From CAZMXP01 sp964570285 (GTDB lineage Bacteria > Planctomycetota > PLA2), in the NCBI GenBank assembly GCA_964570285.1, contig CAZMXP010000029.1, positions 1 to 64,000 of the forward strand: DNA of 64,000 nucleotides, read 5' to 3'. Each line of letters starts with the position of its first letter. Within the stretch, counting starts at the first letter, position 1. Below, piece after piece: positions 45,698-53,835 of this stretch. A program made the position numbers and the translations under genes. The notes under the pieces are model-generated. The model searched no databases. It was given only the letters and a program-made list of their open reading frames with translations, and was not told the origin of the DNA.

Positions 45698-47431
45698 CGC
45701 ACCGGGGCCCCGCGCCCCTTCTCGAGGGTCAGCCGCCGGTCGGCAGGCCCGCCCGGGAAGCTCTCGCGCGTCGCCGCGGCGTCGGGCCACTCGACGACGA
45801 TCTCGTCCGGGCTCCCGGCGATGCCGAAGTAGGCGACCGGCTCATGGCTGCAGAGGTAGCTCGTGTGCGGCAGGATCTCGCGCCGGTGCCAACGCGCACC
45901 GACGCGCACGCCGATGCGCGCGCCGATGGCGTCGCGCCGCAGTGCCCGGTCGAAGGCGCGCACCGCGAGCCAGCGGCCCTGCCGAGGCAGCGCGCTCAGG
46001 TAGACCCGCGCAGGCCCGGCGATCTGCGTCACGACGACGTCGGGGACGCCGTCACCGTTGATGTCGCCGAGCGCGAGGCCCCGCGCGACCATCGCCGCCT
46101 CGCTGAACGCGCCGCCCTTCTCCTGCGCGAGGCGGAAACGGCCCTTCCCCTCGCCAAGGTAGAGCTGGTTGCGGTCGGCGTAGCGCTGCCAGAACGCGGG
46201 GATCCGCGCCGAGCCCGACCCCTCGGGCCGCACGCGGGTGACGTGGCCATTCGCGATCAGGAGGTCCAGTTCTCCGTCGAGGTCGAGATCGACCGCCGCG
46301 GTCCCGAAGCCCGTGCTGCCGCGCCCTTCGATCCCGAGGCGGGAGCGCGGCGTCATGTCGGCGAACTGCCCGCCGGGCAGCCCCTCCCAGAGCGTGTTCG
46401 TCTCGGTGTGGAGGTGGGTCACGAAGAGGTCGAAGATGCCGTCGCCGGTCAGGTCGTCGCAGACTACCCCCATGTTCGCCTCGGGGACTCCCATCTGGTT
46501 CCACGCGGCGCCGCGCGCGATCGCATCCTCGCGGAAGATCCCGTCCTCGCGCTGCATCCAGAGGAAGTTCTCCATCCCATCGTTCGCGACGAAGATGTCC
46601 GTCCGCCCGTCGCCGTCGAAGTCGCGGACGGCGAGCCCGAGCCCCTTGCCCAGCTTCGCCGCGAGCCCGCTCGTGACGGTCGCATCGCGGAACCGCGGAC
46701 CTTCCTCCCCGCGGTTCAGGTAGAGGCGCGCGCACGTGCCCTTGAAGTCCTTTGGGCCGCAGAACTCCTGCCTGCCCGCTCCATCGGCGCACCGCTGTCC
46801 CGGGAGGTACTCGACGTAGTTCGCCACGACGACGTCGAGCCAGCCGTCGCGGTTGACATCGACGAGGGCCGCCGCCGTGCCCCAGCCCGGATTGTCGATC
46901 CCGGCGTGTGCGGTGACGTCCACGAACCGGCCGCCGCCCTCGTTCCGGTAGAGCGCGTCGGCGCCGACGCGCGTCAGGTAGAGGTCGCAGTCGCCGTCGT
47001 TGTCGATGTCGCCGGCGGCGACTCCCATCCCGTAGCCCCCGCCCGCAAGCCCCGACCCTTCCGTGACGTCGACAAACCTCCCGTCCGCCTCGTGCCTCAG
47101 CAGCGCGCCGACGGAGCCCGATGCGCCCTGCACCAGCAGCAGGTCGAGATCGCCATCACCCTCGAGGTCGAAGACCGCGGCACCCGAGCCGACGGCCTGC
47201 GGGAAGTAGTACTCCCCCGTCGGCCCCGCGTCATGAACGAAGCCGATGCCGAGTTCGCCGGTGCTATCGACGAAACCCGGCAAGAGGGGGGGGCCCTGGG
47301 GGGGTGTCTCCCCCGCCCCCCGCCCCCCCCCGGGCGGGGGGGGGGGGGGTGGGGCCCCCCCCCCCCCCCCCCGGCCCCCCCCCGCTCCCGCAGGCGCCGA
47401 GAAGCGTCGCTGCGACGAGGAGCCTAATCAG
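45694..47431 (-). CDS. ASPIC/UnbV (CRTAC1-type) beta-propeller lipoprotein, frameshifted in a G/C run
   Basis: The main part (47283 to 45694) encodes seven or so FG-GAP/VCBS repeats (FDLEGDGDLDLLL, GDIDNDGDCDLYL, RDFDGDGRTDIFV) and an ASPIC/UnbV C-terminus (RRDAIGARIGVRVG). It has no start or signal of its own. In another frame just upstream lies RLLVAATLLGAC, a lipoprotein signal with lipobox, starting at CTG 47431. That CTG overlaps the PEP-CTERM stop and has GGGAGG 10 nt before it. The two parts meet in a run of up to 18 C and 14 G; 1738 bases is one more than a multiple of three. Sequencing error or phase variation would each explain it. Confidence 0.75.
47285..47392. repeat. extreme poly-G/poly-C tract
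   Basis: A 14-base G run, an 18-base C run and several runs of 8-9 make this the longest homopolymer patch in the window. It lies at the start of the mature CRTAC1-type protein, just after the lipobox Cys, and is where its frame breaks. Confidence 0.85.
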
Positions 47432-48197
47432 CGGCGCGGCGCCTCCCGAGCAGCAGCATGGCGCCGGCGCACGCGACAAGCAGCAGCGTCGCCGGCTCCG
47501 GCACCGGAGCCGTGGTGCTCTGCTGCTGCGTGGACGCGGCCCGGCCTTCGATCAGGATCGCCGAGAAGAAGGGCGAACTCTGGAAGTTGAAGAAGGCGAG
47601 ATCTTGGCCGCCGGAATCGTAGGGGAAGATGCGGAATACGGCGCTAGTCACGCCCGTGAACGCGGAGAGGTCGATGTCGGAGAAGCTGATCGGGTCGGCG
47701 GGGCCGGCGACGCCCGCGCCGGTGAACAGGTTGACGAAGGCACCGCCGTTGATGGAGATGTCGAGGTCGATCTGCCGCGGTCCGACCGCACTGAAGAAGG
47801 CGCTCGACCCGTACGCCATCCTCAGTCGGGTCAGATCGAGCGAGGGTGACGCGCTCCAGCCGAACTGCACGTAGTGGCCGGAGTCGCGGGTTTGCGTGAC
47901 GACTTGGATGTCGATGACCGCGAGCGTCCCAAGCGACCCGCTGCCGCCGCCCGTCCATGTGAAGTTGAGCGCCGTGACGCCCGCCATCACCACGTTGGCG
48001 GTGTTCGACCCCGCCGCGTCGACTCCGGCGAAGGGCGCGCCGCCGTTCGAACGGCCGTCATAGGTTGCCGCATCGTTGGGCGACGAATAGGAGACGATCG
48101 TGTCGGCGGCTGCCGTTGCGGCAAGCCACCCGAGGAGCAGGAGCGAGGCGAGCAGGCGGGAGCCCGTCGCCATCAGGGCACGCAAGGAGGCGGCCAT
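47424..48197 (-). CDS. PEP-CTERM sorted secreted protein
   Basis: 257 residues from ATG 48197, with AGGGAG 8 nt upstream; a GTG 9 bp earlier lies too close to that Shine-Dalgarno. A signal peptide (LLASLLLLGWLAATAAA) begins the protein. The last 25 residues carry the tripartite sorting signal: VPEPAT, a hydrophobic helix (LLLVACAGAMLLLG) and RRR. PEP-CTERM proteins are cut by exosortase and released or anchored with exopolysaccharide. The middle is a beta-sandwich-like domain of unknown ligand. The exosortase gene is not in the window. Confidence 0.88.
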   Translation of the reverse strand: MAASLRALMATGSRLLASLLLLGWLAATAAADTIVSYSSPNDAATYDGRSNGGAPFAGVDAAGSNTANVVMAGVTALNFTWTGGGSGSLGTLAVIDIQVVTQTRDSGHYVQFGWSASPSLDLTRLRMAYGSSAFFSAVGPRQIDLDISINGGAFVNLFTGAGVAGPADPISFSDIDLSAFTGVTSAVFRIFPYDSGGQDLAFFNFQSSPFFSAILIEGRAASTQQQSTTAPVPEPATLLLVACAGAMLLLGRRRAAD

Positions 48198-48369
48198 ACC
48201 ATGCACTCCCTAATCAGGAAGTTCACGAAGCCCCGCCAGACGGCGAGGAAGCGCGCGACGATATGCAATTGGGGAGGACAAATGAGGAGAAATCGCCACC
48301 GATCAGCGGAATAACGTCCACTTTTCTCAACATCCAGGGGGGAGCGGGCCATGGGAGAATCGGCCCCTG

Positions 48370-48930
48370 ATGGCGCACATCGATCTCGTTCCCGAGGGCG
48401 AGGCCAAAGGCCTCCTGAAGCGGCTCTACGAGGAGGCGGTCAAGCGCGCCGGCAAGGTCTACAACATCGTCAAGACGATGAGCCCGAACCCGCCGGTCTT
48501 GCAGGCGTCGATGGGCATCTACGTGCAGATCATGAAGGGGCCGTCGGGCCTGTCGCGCAAGGAGCGCGAGATGCTCGCGACGGTGACGAGCCGCACCAAC
48601 GGCTGCTTCTACTGAACGGAGTCCCACGGGGACGACTACCGCCAGGCTGGCGGCAGCGATGACTGGATCAAGAGCGACTACCGCAAGGCCGACCTCACGC
48701 CGCGGGAGCGCGCGCTTTGCGACTACGCGGTCAAACTGACCCGCGCCCCCGCCACGATGGGCGCGGGCGACCTCGCGCCACTGCGCGCGGCAGGGTTCTC
48801 CGACGTCGAGATCCACGACGCGGTGCAGGTGATCGCCTACTTCAACTACATCAACCGGATCGCCGACGCGCTCGGCACCGATCTGGAGCCGGAGATGCCG
48901 GCCAAACCCCCCGGCTGGGGCGGAGGGTAG
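48370..48930 (+). CDS. selenocysteine-containing AhpD/carboxymuconolactone-decarboxylase-like protein (CxxU)
   Basis: 186 residues if the in-frame TGA at 48613-48615 (codon 82) is read as selenocysteine. Before it: SRTNGCFY. After it: TESHGDDYRQAGG, then DLTPRERALCDYAVKLTRAP and EIHDAVQVIAYFNYINRIAD, all typical of peroxidase-related AhpD-like proteins whose active site is C-x-Y-C. The TGA falls exactly on the second Cys. Similarity continues unbroken for 104 further residues to a TAG. A SECIS-like hairpin follows. Read as a normal stop, the gene would be cut in the middle of its domain. It probably reduces peroxides or thiols. Leaderless-type hexamer GAGAAT ends 9 nt before ATG. Confidence 0.85.
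48613..48653 (+). promoter_or_regulatory. Sec UGA codon and bacterial SECIS-like hairpin
   Basis: TGA (48613-48615) is followed after 23 nt by CCGCC (48639-48643), loop AGGCT and GGCGG (48649-48653). The apical loop starts 28 nt after the TGA and has G as its second base. These values match what is known of bacterial SECIS elements: the loop lies about 16-37 nt from UGA, is short, and has a G among its first two bases. A second small stem (GTCCC/GGGAC) lies between. Confidence 0.7.
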
Positions 48931-49070
48931 GGGGGCGCGGGGGCAGCGAGCCGTGCCGCGCTGCCTTGGTGGCGGTTCCTTACAGAGGTGTGCCTCCCCG
49001 GCGTGCGTCGATATGGCCCCCGCCGCGTTTGCGCTCGGGGATGGGCAGCGCAGCGAATGCCAACGCCAGG

Positions 49071-49276
49071 AGTTTGTCCGGCTATTCGTCGGACACAACC
49101 TCCTGAAGTTGGCAGCCGCGAGGGCGTGACGCGGAGCGCCGGACCTCGCGCAAAAGCCCCCCTCGATCGCGGCAATGGCTCATGGAGACCCACGACGCGC
49201 GTCGCGTCGAGTTAGGAGCTTGTCCGGGTCCGGTTGGCGCCGAAGCGTGGCTGAAGGCCATTACCCGGACAAGCTC
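49071..49276 (+). mobile_element. IS1182-like deletion derivative, copy 2 (206 bp)
   Basis: Flanked by the 4-bp repeat CCAG (49067-49070 and 49277-49280). The left hairpin (from 49071) runs straight into the C-terminal end of the transposase (AACCTCCTGAAGTTGGCAGC) with only CGGACA shared at the join. The right end is the 61-nt inverted-repeat (49216-49276). About 90% similar to the matching parts of copy 1. It encodes nothing; a MITE-like remnant. Confidence 0.82.
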
Positions 49277-49368
49277 CCAGCGCCTCCGATTCCCCCGCGG
49301 CCTCCCGCGAATTGCCGTCGCCGCTGCCGCCGCCACACTCCTGCCGATTAGTGAGTATAATCACTACC

Positions 49369-50055
49369 GTGGTGCCCAAGCCCGACCTCAAGCCGATCCT
49401 CAGGGCGGCGGCCCGGCTCCAGGAACTCGTCCCTGACGCCGTCCTCGTCGGTGGCTCGGCGGCCGCGTATCACGCGCGGCACCGCGTGTCGCTCGACGAC
49501 GACCACGTCGTGGCTGACCTTCACCTTCGCTTCGACCAGGTGCTTCAGGCTCTGGAGGAGACGAAGGGCTGGGTCACGGCGCGGGTGAAGCGGCCGGTGC
49601 TGATCCTCGGGAGCCTCGACGGCATCGAGACGGGGGTCCGAAACCTGATCCGGCGGCGTCCCCTCGAGGTTGAGGAGGTCACGATTGGCAGGCGGAGGCT
49701 GCGCGTGCCCACCATGGAAGAGATCCTGCGCATCAAGGCGTGGCTCTGCCTGATCCGGAATGTCACGCGCGACTACATCGATGTTGCCGCGCTCTCCCTC
49801 ACGCTTGGAGAGGAGCGGGCGGCGGGGATCGTTGCCTCCATCGACGACTATTATGCGGATCAGAGGGGGCCCGGGGGATCGCGCGTCGCAACCCAGGTGG
49901 CGAAGCAGCTCGCGGAACCGAAGCCCGGCGACCTCTCCGGGATCGATCTCGCCTCCTATCGACGGCTTGACCGCCGGTGGCACGACTGGGGCGCCGTCGC
50001 CGACGCCTGCCGCCGCGTGGCGGTGCGCGTCCTCGACGAGGGGCGTGGGGGATGA
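49369..50055 (+). CDS. nucleotidyltransferase-fold protein of a toxin-antitoxin-like pair
   Basis: 228 residues from GTG 49369, with TATAAT (49356-49361) ending 7 nt upstream. DAVLVGGSAAAYHARHRVSLDDDHV carries the GG-S and Asp-rich metal site of the AbiEii/MNT fold, although the usual D-x-D is shifted to D-D-D. PTMEEILRIKAWLCLIRN and RDYIDVAALSLTLG are the family's helices. The stop overlaps the next gene as ATGA, and that gene encodes an XRE-type DNA-binding protein, so the pair looks like a toxin and its repressor or antitoxin. Substrate unknown. Confidence 0.72.
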   Translation: MVPKPDLKPILRAAARLQELVPDAVLVGGSAAAYHARHRVSLDDDHVVADLHLRFDQVLQALEETKGWVTARVKRPVLILGSLDGIETGVRNLIRRRPLEVEEVTIGRRRLRVPTMEEILRIKAWLCLIRNVTRDYIDVAALSLTLGEERAAGIVASIDDYYADQRGPGGSRVATQVAKQLAEPKPGDLSGIDLASYRRLDRRWHDWGAVADACRRVAVRVLDEGRGG

Positions 50056-50549
50056 TCCACCGTCACCTCGTGGTGCCCGCCAGCACGCCCGTGGACGACC
50101 TGCCGTCGGCGGCCATCCTCGACCTCCTCGAGCGTGGCGACCTGAAAGACTGGGCGCCTCTCCTCGACGCGATCTCCCTTAACCCCCGCGGCCCCCTTGC
50201 ATCACGCGTGATGAAACTCGTTGACGAATTCCCGATGTATGGCACCTCTCCCCTGCTTCGCGCGTGGATCGATCGCTCCAGGGCACGCACCGGGGGGAGC
50301 GAGGCGGCCCCCCTCGCGCTGGCGGACCTGCGGCGGGCGCAGGGGCTGACGCAGGCCGAGGTGGCGGAGCGGGCCGGCATGAGCCAGTCCGACCTCTCGA
50401 AGCTGGAGCGGCGGGGGGACATGCGCCTCTCGACGTTGCGCCTCTTCGCGCGCGCGCTGGGAGGCCGGCTGCGGGTGCTCTTCGCGCGCCGGGGAGGGAC
50501 GTGCGAAGTGGCGATCGAGAGCCCTCAGAGCTTGTCCGACTCATCGTAG
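50052..50549 (+). CDS. XRE-type helix-turn-helix protein, 3' end altered by an inserted element
   Basis: 165 residues. The XRE domain is LADLRRAQGLTQAEVAERAGMSQSDLSKLERRGDM, residues about 95-130. A helical N-terminal half precedes it (PSAAILDLLERGDLKDWAPLL). It follows the nucleotidyltransferase by ATGA overlap and may repress the pair. The last seven residues (QSLSDSS) and the stop come from the inserted element. Reverting TCAG to TTAG at 50525-50528 would give a TAG and end the protein at ESP, as the original gene likely did. Confidence 0.82.
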   Translation: MIHRHLVVPASTPVDDLPSAAILDLLERGDLKDWAPLLDAISLNPRGPLASRVMKLVDEFPMYGTSPLLRAWIDRSRARTGGSEAAPLALADLRRAQGLTQAEVAERAGMSQSDLSKLERRGDMRLSTLRLFARALGGRLRVLFARRGGTCEVAIESPQSLSDSS

Positions 50550-50720
50550 GACGAACGATTAGGGCGTCACGCAGAGCGCCGCCCCTCCCCCGCGTGCCCC
50601 CGGGCCTCGATCGCGGCGACGGCCTATGGAGACCCCGCGCCCGCGTCGCGTTGGATTAGGAGCTTGGCCGGGACCGGTTGGCCTCGAAATGCGGCGGAGG
50701 GCCACTACCCGGACAAGCTC
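50529..50720 (+). mobile_element. IS1182-like deletion derivative, copy 3 (192 bp, diverged)
   Basis: Flanked by TCAG (50525-50528) and TTAG (50721-50724), one transition apart. The left end AGCTTGTCCGAC has lost its first G; the interior matches copies 1 and 2 from GGGCGTCACG onwards, and the right inverted repeat is recognisable but mutated. It lies between two convergent genes and is older than the other copies. Confidence 0.75.
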
Positions 50721-52898
50721 TTAGCGCGTTGCGGCCTCGAAACCGCCGCCCGCGGACTCGCCGGCGGCGAGCACCGCCTGGAGGTCGAGCTTGACCAGGA
50801 GCCGCCGGCCGGCGCGCTCGACGGTGAGCGTCGTCGTGCCGGGCGTGGCCGCAGCCTTCACCGCGAGGAGCTGCATCTGGCCTTGGCCTCTGAACTCCGT
50901 GCCGTTGATGGCGACGATGAGGTCGTTGTGCATGAACCCGGCGCGGCCGAGCAGGCCCTCCCGCTCGGACACGGAGACGCGGATCGCGTCGAAGGCCGGC
51001 CGGCGCGGCTCGAAGGCCACCTCGCCCGCATGGGGGACCGTGACTTCCATCGCCGCTTCATGCACGTCTTCCTGTCGCAGCGTGTAGCGGCCCGCGGGCA
51101 GCAGCGCGAACGCAGCGATCCCGTCCCCGCGCACGCGCCGGGTGACGCTCATCCATGAGCCGCCGCCGCGCTCGAGTACGAGGGATGTGCCCGCCCTGAG
51201 GCTCGGCGCGCGGACGGCGAGCGGGTGGAGGGCCGGGAGGGGAAGCGTCAGCTCCTGCGTACCCGGGCGGAGGTGGACGTCGTGGCGGGCGATCTCGTAG
51301 TCGTGGTTGTGCATCAGCACGTAGAGGACGAGTCGGGACGGCCCTGCCTCGACCGGACCCAGCTCGATCGTGCCCTCCCGGTCGAAGCCCCTGTTACCGG
51401 GGCCGAGCCGCCAAAGGTCGCCCTCGCCGAGGCCCGGGGCCGCGAGCGCGGCCCCGACCAGCTCTTCGCACGCGCTGCCGGGGAGGCCGCTGAGGTGCAG
51501 CGTGAGCCGTGCGGGCTCGCCGAACCGGATCGTCACCGTGCGATCGCTGTCCGGGTCGTAGTAGGCGCGCTTGCTGCCGAGCTCCGCCGAGATCGCCTCC
51601 ACGAAGAGGCGCTCGCCAGCGCCCGCTGGACAGTGCGCGACGAGGAAGACCCCCTCGCCCATCCGGATGGCGGCGTCCTCCTCGAAGGAGGCGTAGCCCT
51701 GCTCGTCCACAGCTCCGGTGCGCACCTGGACGTCGTTCAGCGCTTCGCCGCCTGGTCCCGCGACGTTCAGGGTCACGAACCCCTCCTGCGGAGGACACGG
51801 AATGTCGAAGTCGCAGCGAGTACTGGGGGAGACCTCCACGACGCGCCACGCGAGGAGGGATCCGCCGGTGCCGAGGCCCACGCCGACGAGGAAGCGGCCC
51901 TCGGTCACCTCCTCCTCGTCGAACTGATAGGTCCCCTCCTCGGTGTCGGTCGCGGCGACCACGCCTTCTCCCACGAGCCTGTCGGGATCGGGCTCCTCGC
52001 TCGCTCCCAACCGGAGCGCGTGGACGAAGACCTGGTCGAGGGGTTTTCCCTGCGCGAGGTTTACTCGGCCGCCGAGCCCGGCGTTCGGACGAAGCCGTAG
52101 CGTGGCCTCCGGTGCGGTCCCCTCCATCGAGACGTCCACGCGGACCGGATCGCTCGACAGGGGCCACTCGTGTGCAGTCACGAGGTAGACGCCCGCAGGC
52201 AGCCGCAGCGTCGCCCGCCCGGCGCAACACGTCGCTTCGCGGCACTCTTCGCCCGCGTCCCCGGCGGCCTTGACGCGACACTCCTCGGCAGGTGCGCCAT
52301 TCGGGAGAAGCACGGAGACTACAACATCGCGCACCGCCTCGGCGATGAACGCAACCGTCCTGCCCCGAAGGGCACTCACCTCGACCTCGACCTCGTCCTC
52401 GTCGTCCGCCGCGAGGCGGTATCCGGCGAGGTGGCCCGAAAGGGTGTACTCCCCCTCGGGGAGCCCGTTGAGCGCGAACCTGCCCGCGGCGTCCGACCTG
52501 GCCGCATAGGTGTTCGCCTGCCGCTCGAGACGGCTCCTGACGAGCGCCCGCACCTCCTCCTCCAGCGTGGGCGGACGCGCGTCCCCCTCGCCGCGTCCCT
52601 CCTCCTGCTCGCGCACCGCCCGGAGGAGCGCCCCCTCGACCCCCTTTCCATCCACCGTCCGCACGGTGCCGTCGATGCGACCACTCCCGCGCAGCGGCTC
52701 CGGCGGGGGGATGGCAGCGAGCGCCTGTGCGAGCCCGCCTCGCTCCTCGCGGGACTCCGCCCTCTCCGCCGGGACCACCACCGGCGCCGGCGCGCGCCCG
52801 TTCCGGACCCTGCCCCCCTCGCCCGCCGGACCGCGCACGAGCATGCCACCGAGGAACCCGGCGGCCGCTGCGGCGAAGAGCAGCACGAGCATGCGCAC
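50721..52898 (-). CDS. large secreted protein with carboxypeptidase-regulatory-like domains and PDZ domain
   Basis: 725 residues from GTG 52898 (ATG 6 bp further is an option). A signal anchor (LVLLFAAAAAGFLGGMLV) is followed by beta-sandwich repeats of the carboxypeptidase-regulatory type: GTVRTVDGKGVEGALL, AAGRFALNGLPEGEYTLSGH and AGRYTLRQEDVH. The C-terminus is a PDZ domain (GLLGRAGFMHNDLIVAINGT) with no protease domain. It probably binds peptides or other surface proteins outside the membrane. TAGAAT (52908-52913, minus) ends 9 nt before the start. The TAA stop lies in the TTAG flank of the inserted element. Confidence 0.8.
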   Translation of the reverse strand: MRMLVLLFAAAAAGFLGGMLVRGPAGEGGRVRNGRAPAPVVVPAERAESREERGGLAQALAAIPPPEPLRGSGRIDGTVRTVDGKGVEGALLRAVREQEEGRGEGDARPPTLEEEVRALVRSRLERQANTYAARSDAAGRFALNGLPEGEYTLSGHLAGYRLAADDEDEVEVEVSALRGRTVAFIAEAVRDVVVSVLLPNGAPAEECRVKAAGDAGEECREATCCAGRATLRLPAGVYLVTAHEWPLSSDPVRVDVSMEGTAPEATLRLRPNAGLGGRVNLAQGKPLDQVFVHALRLGASEEPDPDRLVGEGVVAATDTEEGTYQFDEEEVTEGRFLVGVGLGTGGSLLAWRVVEVSPSTRCDFDIPCPPQEGFVTLNVAGPGGEALNDVQVRTGAVDEQGYASFEEDAAIRMGEGVFLVAHCPAGAGERLFVEAISAELGSKRAYYDPDSDRTVTIRFGEPARLTLHLSGLPGSACEELVGAALAAPGLGEGDLWRLGPGNRGFDREGTIELGPVEAGPSRLVLYVLMHNHDYEIARHDVHLRPGTQELTLPLPALHPLAVRAPSLRAGTSLVLERGGGSWMSVTRRVRGDGIAAFALLPAGRYTLRQEDVHEAAMEVTVPHAGEVAFEPRRPAFDAIRVSVSEREGLLGRAGFMHNDLIVAINGTEFRGQGQMQLLAVKAAATPGTTTLTVERAGRRLLVKLDLQAVLAAGESAGGGFEAATR

Positions 52899-52907
52899 GG
52901 CAGGTCG

Positions 52908-52934
52908 ATTCTACGTGAGCGATGCTGCTAGGAT
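52908..52934. promoter_or_regulatory. divergent leaderless promoter pair
   Basis: TAGAAT on the minus strand (52908-52913) lies 9 nt before GTG 52898, and TAGGAT on the plus strand (52929-52934) lies 8 nt before GTG 52943. Neither has a Shine-Dalgarno sequence. Confidence 0.55.
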
Positions 52935-52942
52935 CGCCGCCC

Positions 52943-53368
52943 GTGGCGCTCCCCTTCCTGGACCCGCTGCGGACGCTGGCCTGCTTCGCCGACGCGGTTA
53001 TCCCCGCGGACGATGCAGAAGCGACGCCGGAAGAGACCGCCGCCGAACTGCTGCGCTTCCTCTCGCTCTACCGCTCCCACCGCAAGTGGCGGATCCGCGC
53101 GGTCATCGCGGCGCTCGAACTCGCGCCGCTCGCCGCCGGGCGAAAGCCCCTCCGCATGATGTCGCGGGCCGACCGGCGCGCGTTCGTCAACGCGAAGCTG
53201 CGCACGAGCGAGGGGCTCTGGGGTAAGCTCGCGATGGGAAGGCAACTCGTCCTGCTCGCCTTCTACGGCCTTCACCGCTCCGACGCGCGCGTCGGGTTCG
53301 TGCGCGCCGACGCGCGTCCCTCGGTCCGCTCCCGCCTCGCACGCGCGCCGGCGCCGGGGATGCGTTAG
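52943..53368 (+). CDS. gluconate 2-dehydrogenase subunit 3-like protein
   Basis: 141 residues from GTG 52943 (an ATG at 52922 would add seven). FADAVIPADDAEATPEE near the N-terminus and QLVLLAFYGLHRSDARVGF near the C-terminus match the pattern of small subunits that accompany FAD-linked GMC dehydrogenases, here encoded at 54036. The gene lacks a clear signal peptide. The stop shares TTAG with the convergent nucleotidyltransferase gene, which with its small partner lies between the two dehydrogenase genes. Confidence 0.6.
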   Translation: MALPFLDPLRTLACFADAVIPADDAEATPEETAAELLRFLSLYRSHRKWRIRAVIAALELAPLAAGRKPLRMMSRADRRAFVNAKLRTSEGLWGKLAMGRQLVLLAFYGLHRSDARVGFVRADARPSVRSRLARAPAPGMR

Positions 53369-53835
53369 CCGTCGCGCAGCGCTTCGAGCTCCGCGATCGC
53401 CTCGAGGTCCTTCGGGCGTCCGGCGGCTCTCTTGACGCGGATCAGCGTCTCGAGGTCGAGGCAGCGCACCGCGTGGCCGTATAACTCGACGATGATCGTG
53501 TGCGGCAGCAACGCCTCGTAGCCGCCTCCGCCCGCGATCTCTCCCAGGAGATCGATCTCCCCGAGCTTCGTCGTCAGCGTGAAGTTCAGGCCGCGGGCGA
53601 GCGTCTCTGCGTCCCACCGGAAGGGCAGCCCGGGCGGCGCGTCGCGCAGGTAGACATCGTGGGGGGCGAGCGCGTCGGCGACCTGCCGCAGGTTGGACGC
53701 GTCGCGCGCGTAGACGACGTCGATGTCCTGCGTGAGGCGGGCGGAGCCGTGGATCGTGGCCGCGACGCCGCCGACGAGGATGAACCGCACTTGGCCCGCG
53801 GCGAGCGCGACGATCAAGCCGCGGAAGTCCGTCAT
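53365..53835 (-). CDS. nucleotidyltransferase-fold protein of a two-gene module
   Basis: 156 residues from ATG 53835 in an ATGA overlap with the 53-residue gene before it. RFILVGGVAATIHGSARLTQDIDVVYARD is a clear minimal nucleotidyltransferase core with G-G, and D-x-D as DID. LETLIRVKRAAGRPKDLEAIAEL is the usual C-terminal helix. AbiEii/DUF6036-like toxins share this plan. The module interrupts a GMC dehydrogenase gene pair, which suggests recent arrival. Confidence 0.8.
   Translation of the reverse strand: MTDFRGLIVALAAGQVRFILVGGVAATIHGSARLTQDIDVVYARDASNLRQVADALAPHDVYLRDAPPGLPFRWDAETLARGLNFTLTTKLGEIDLLGEIAGGGGYEALLPHTIIVELYGHAVRCLDLETLIRVKRAAGRPKDLEAIAELEALRDG

Noticed and set aside
48613..48930. 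TGA as a reassigned sense codon (Trp or Gly) in the whole genome
   Set aside because: Other genes in the window end properly at TGA and would run on into neighbours if it were sense.
48717..49106. Separate Arg/Gly-rich frame in the second half of the selenoprotein
   Set aside because: It overlaps the conserved AhpD-like C-terminal half in another frame and has no family pattern.
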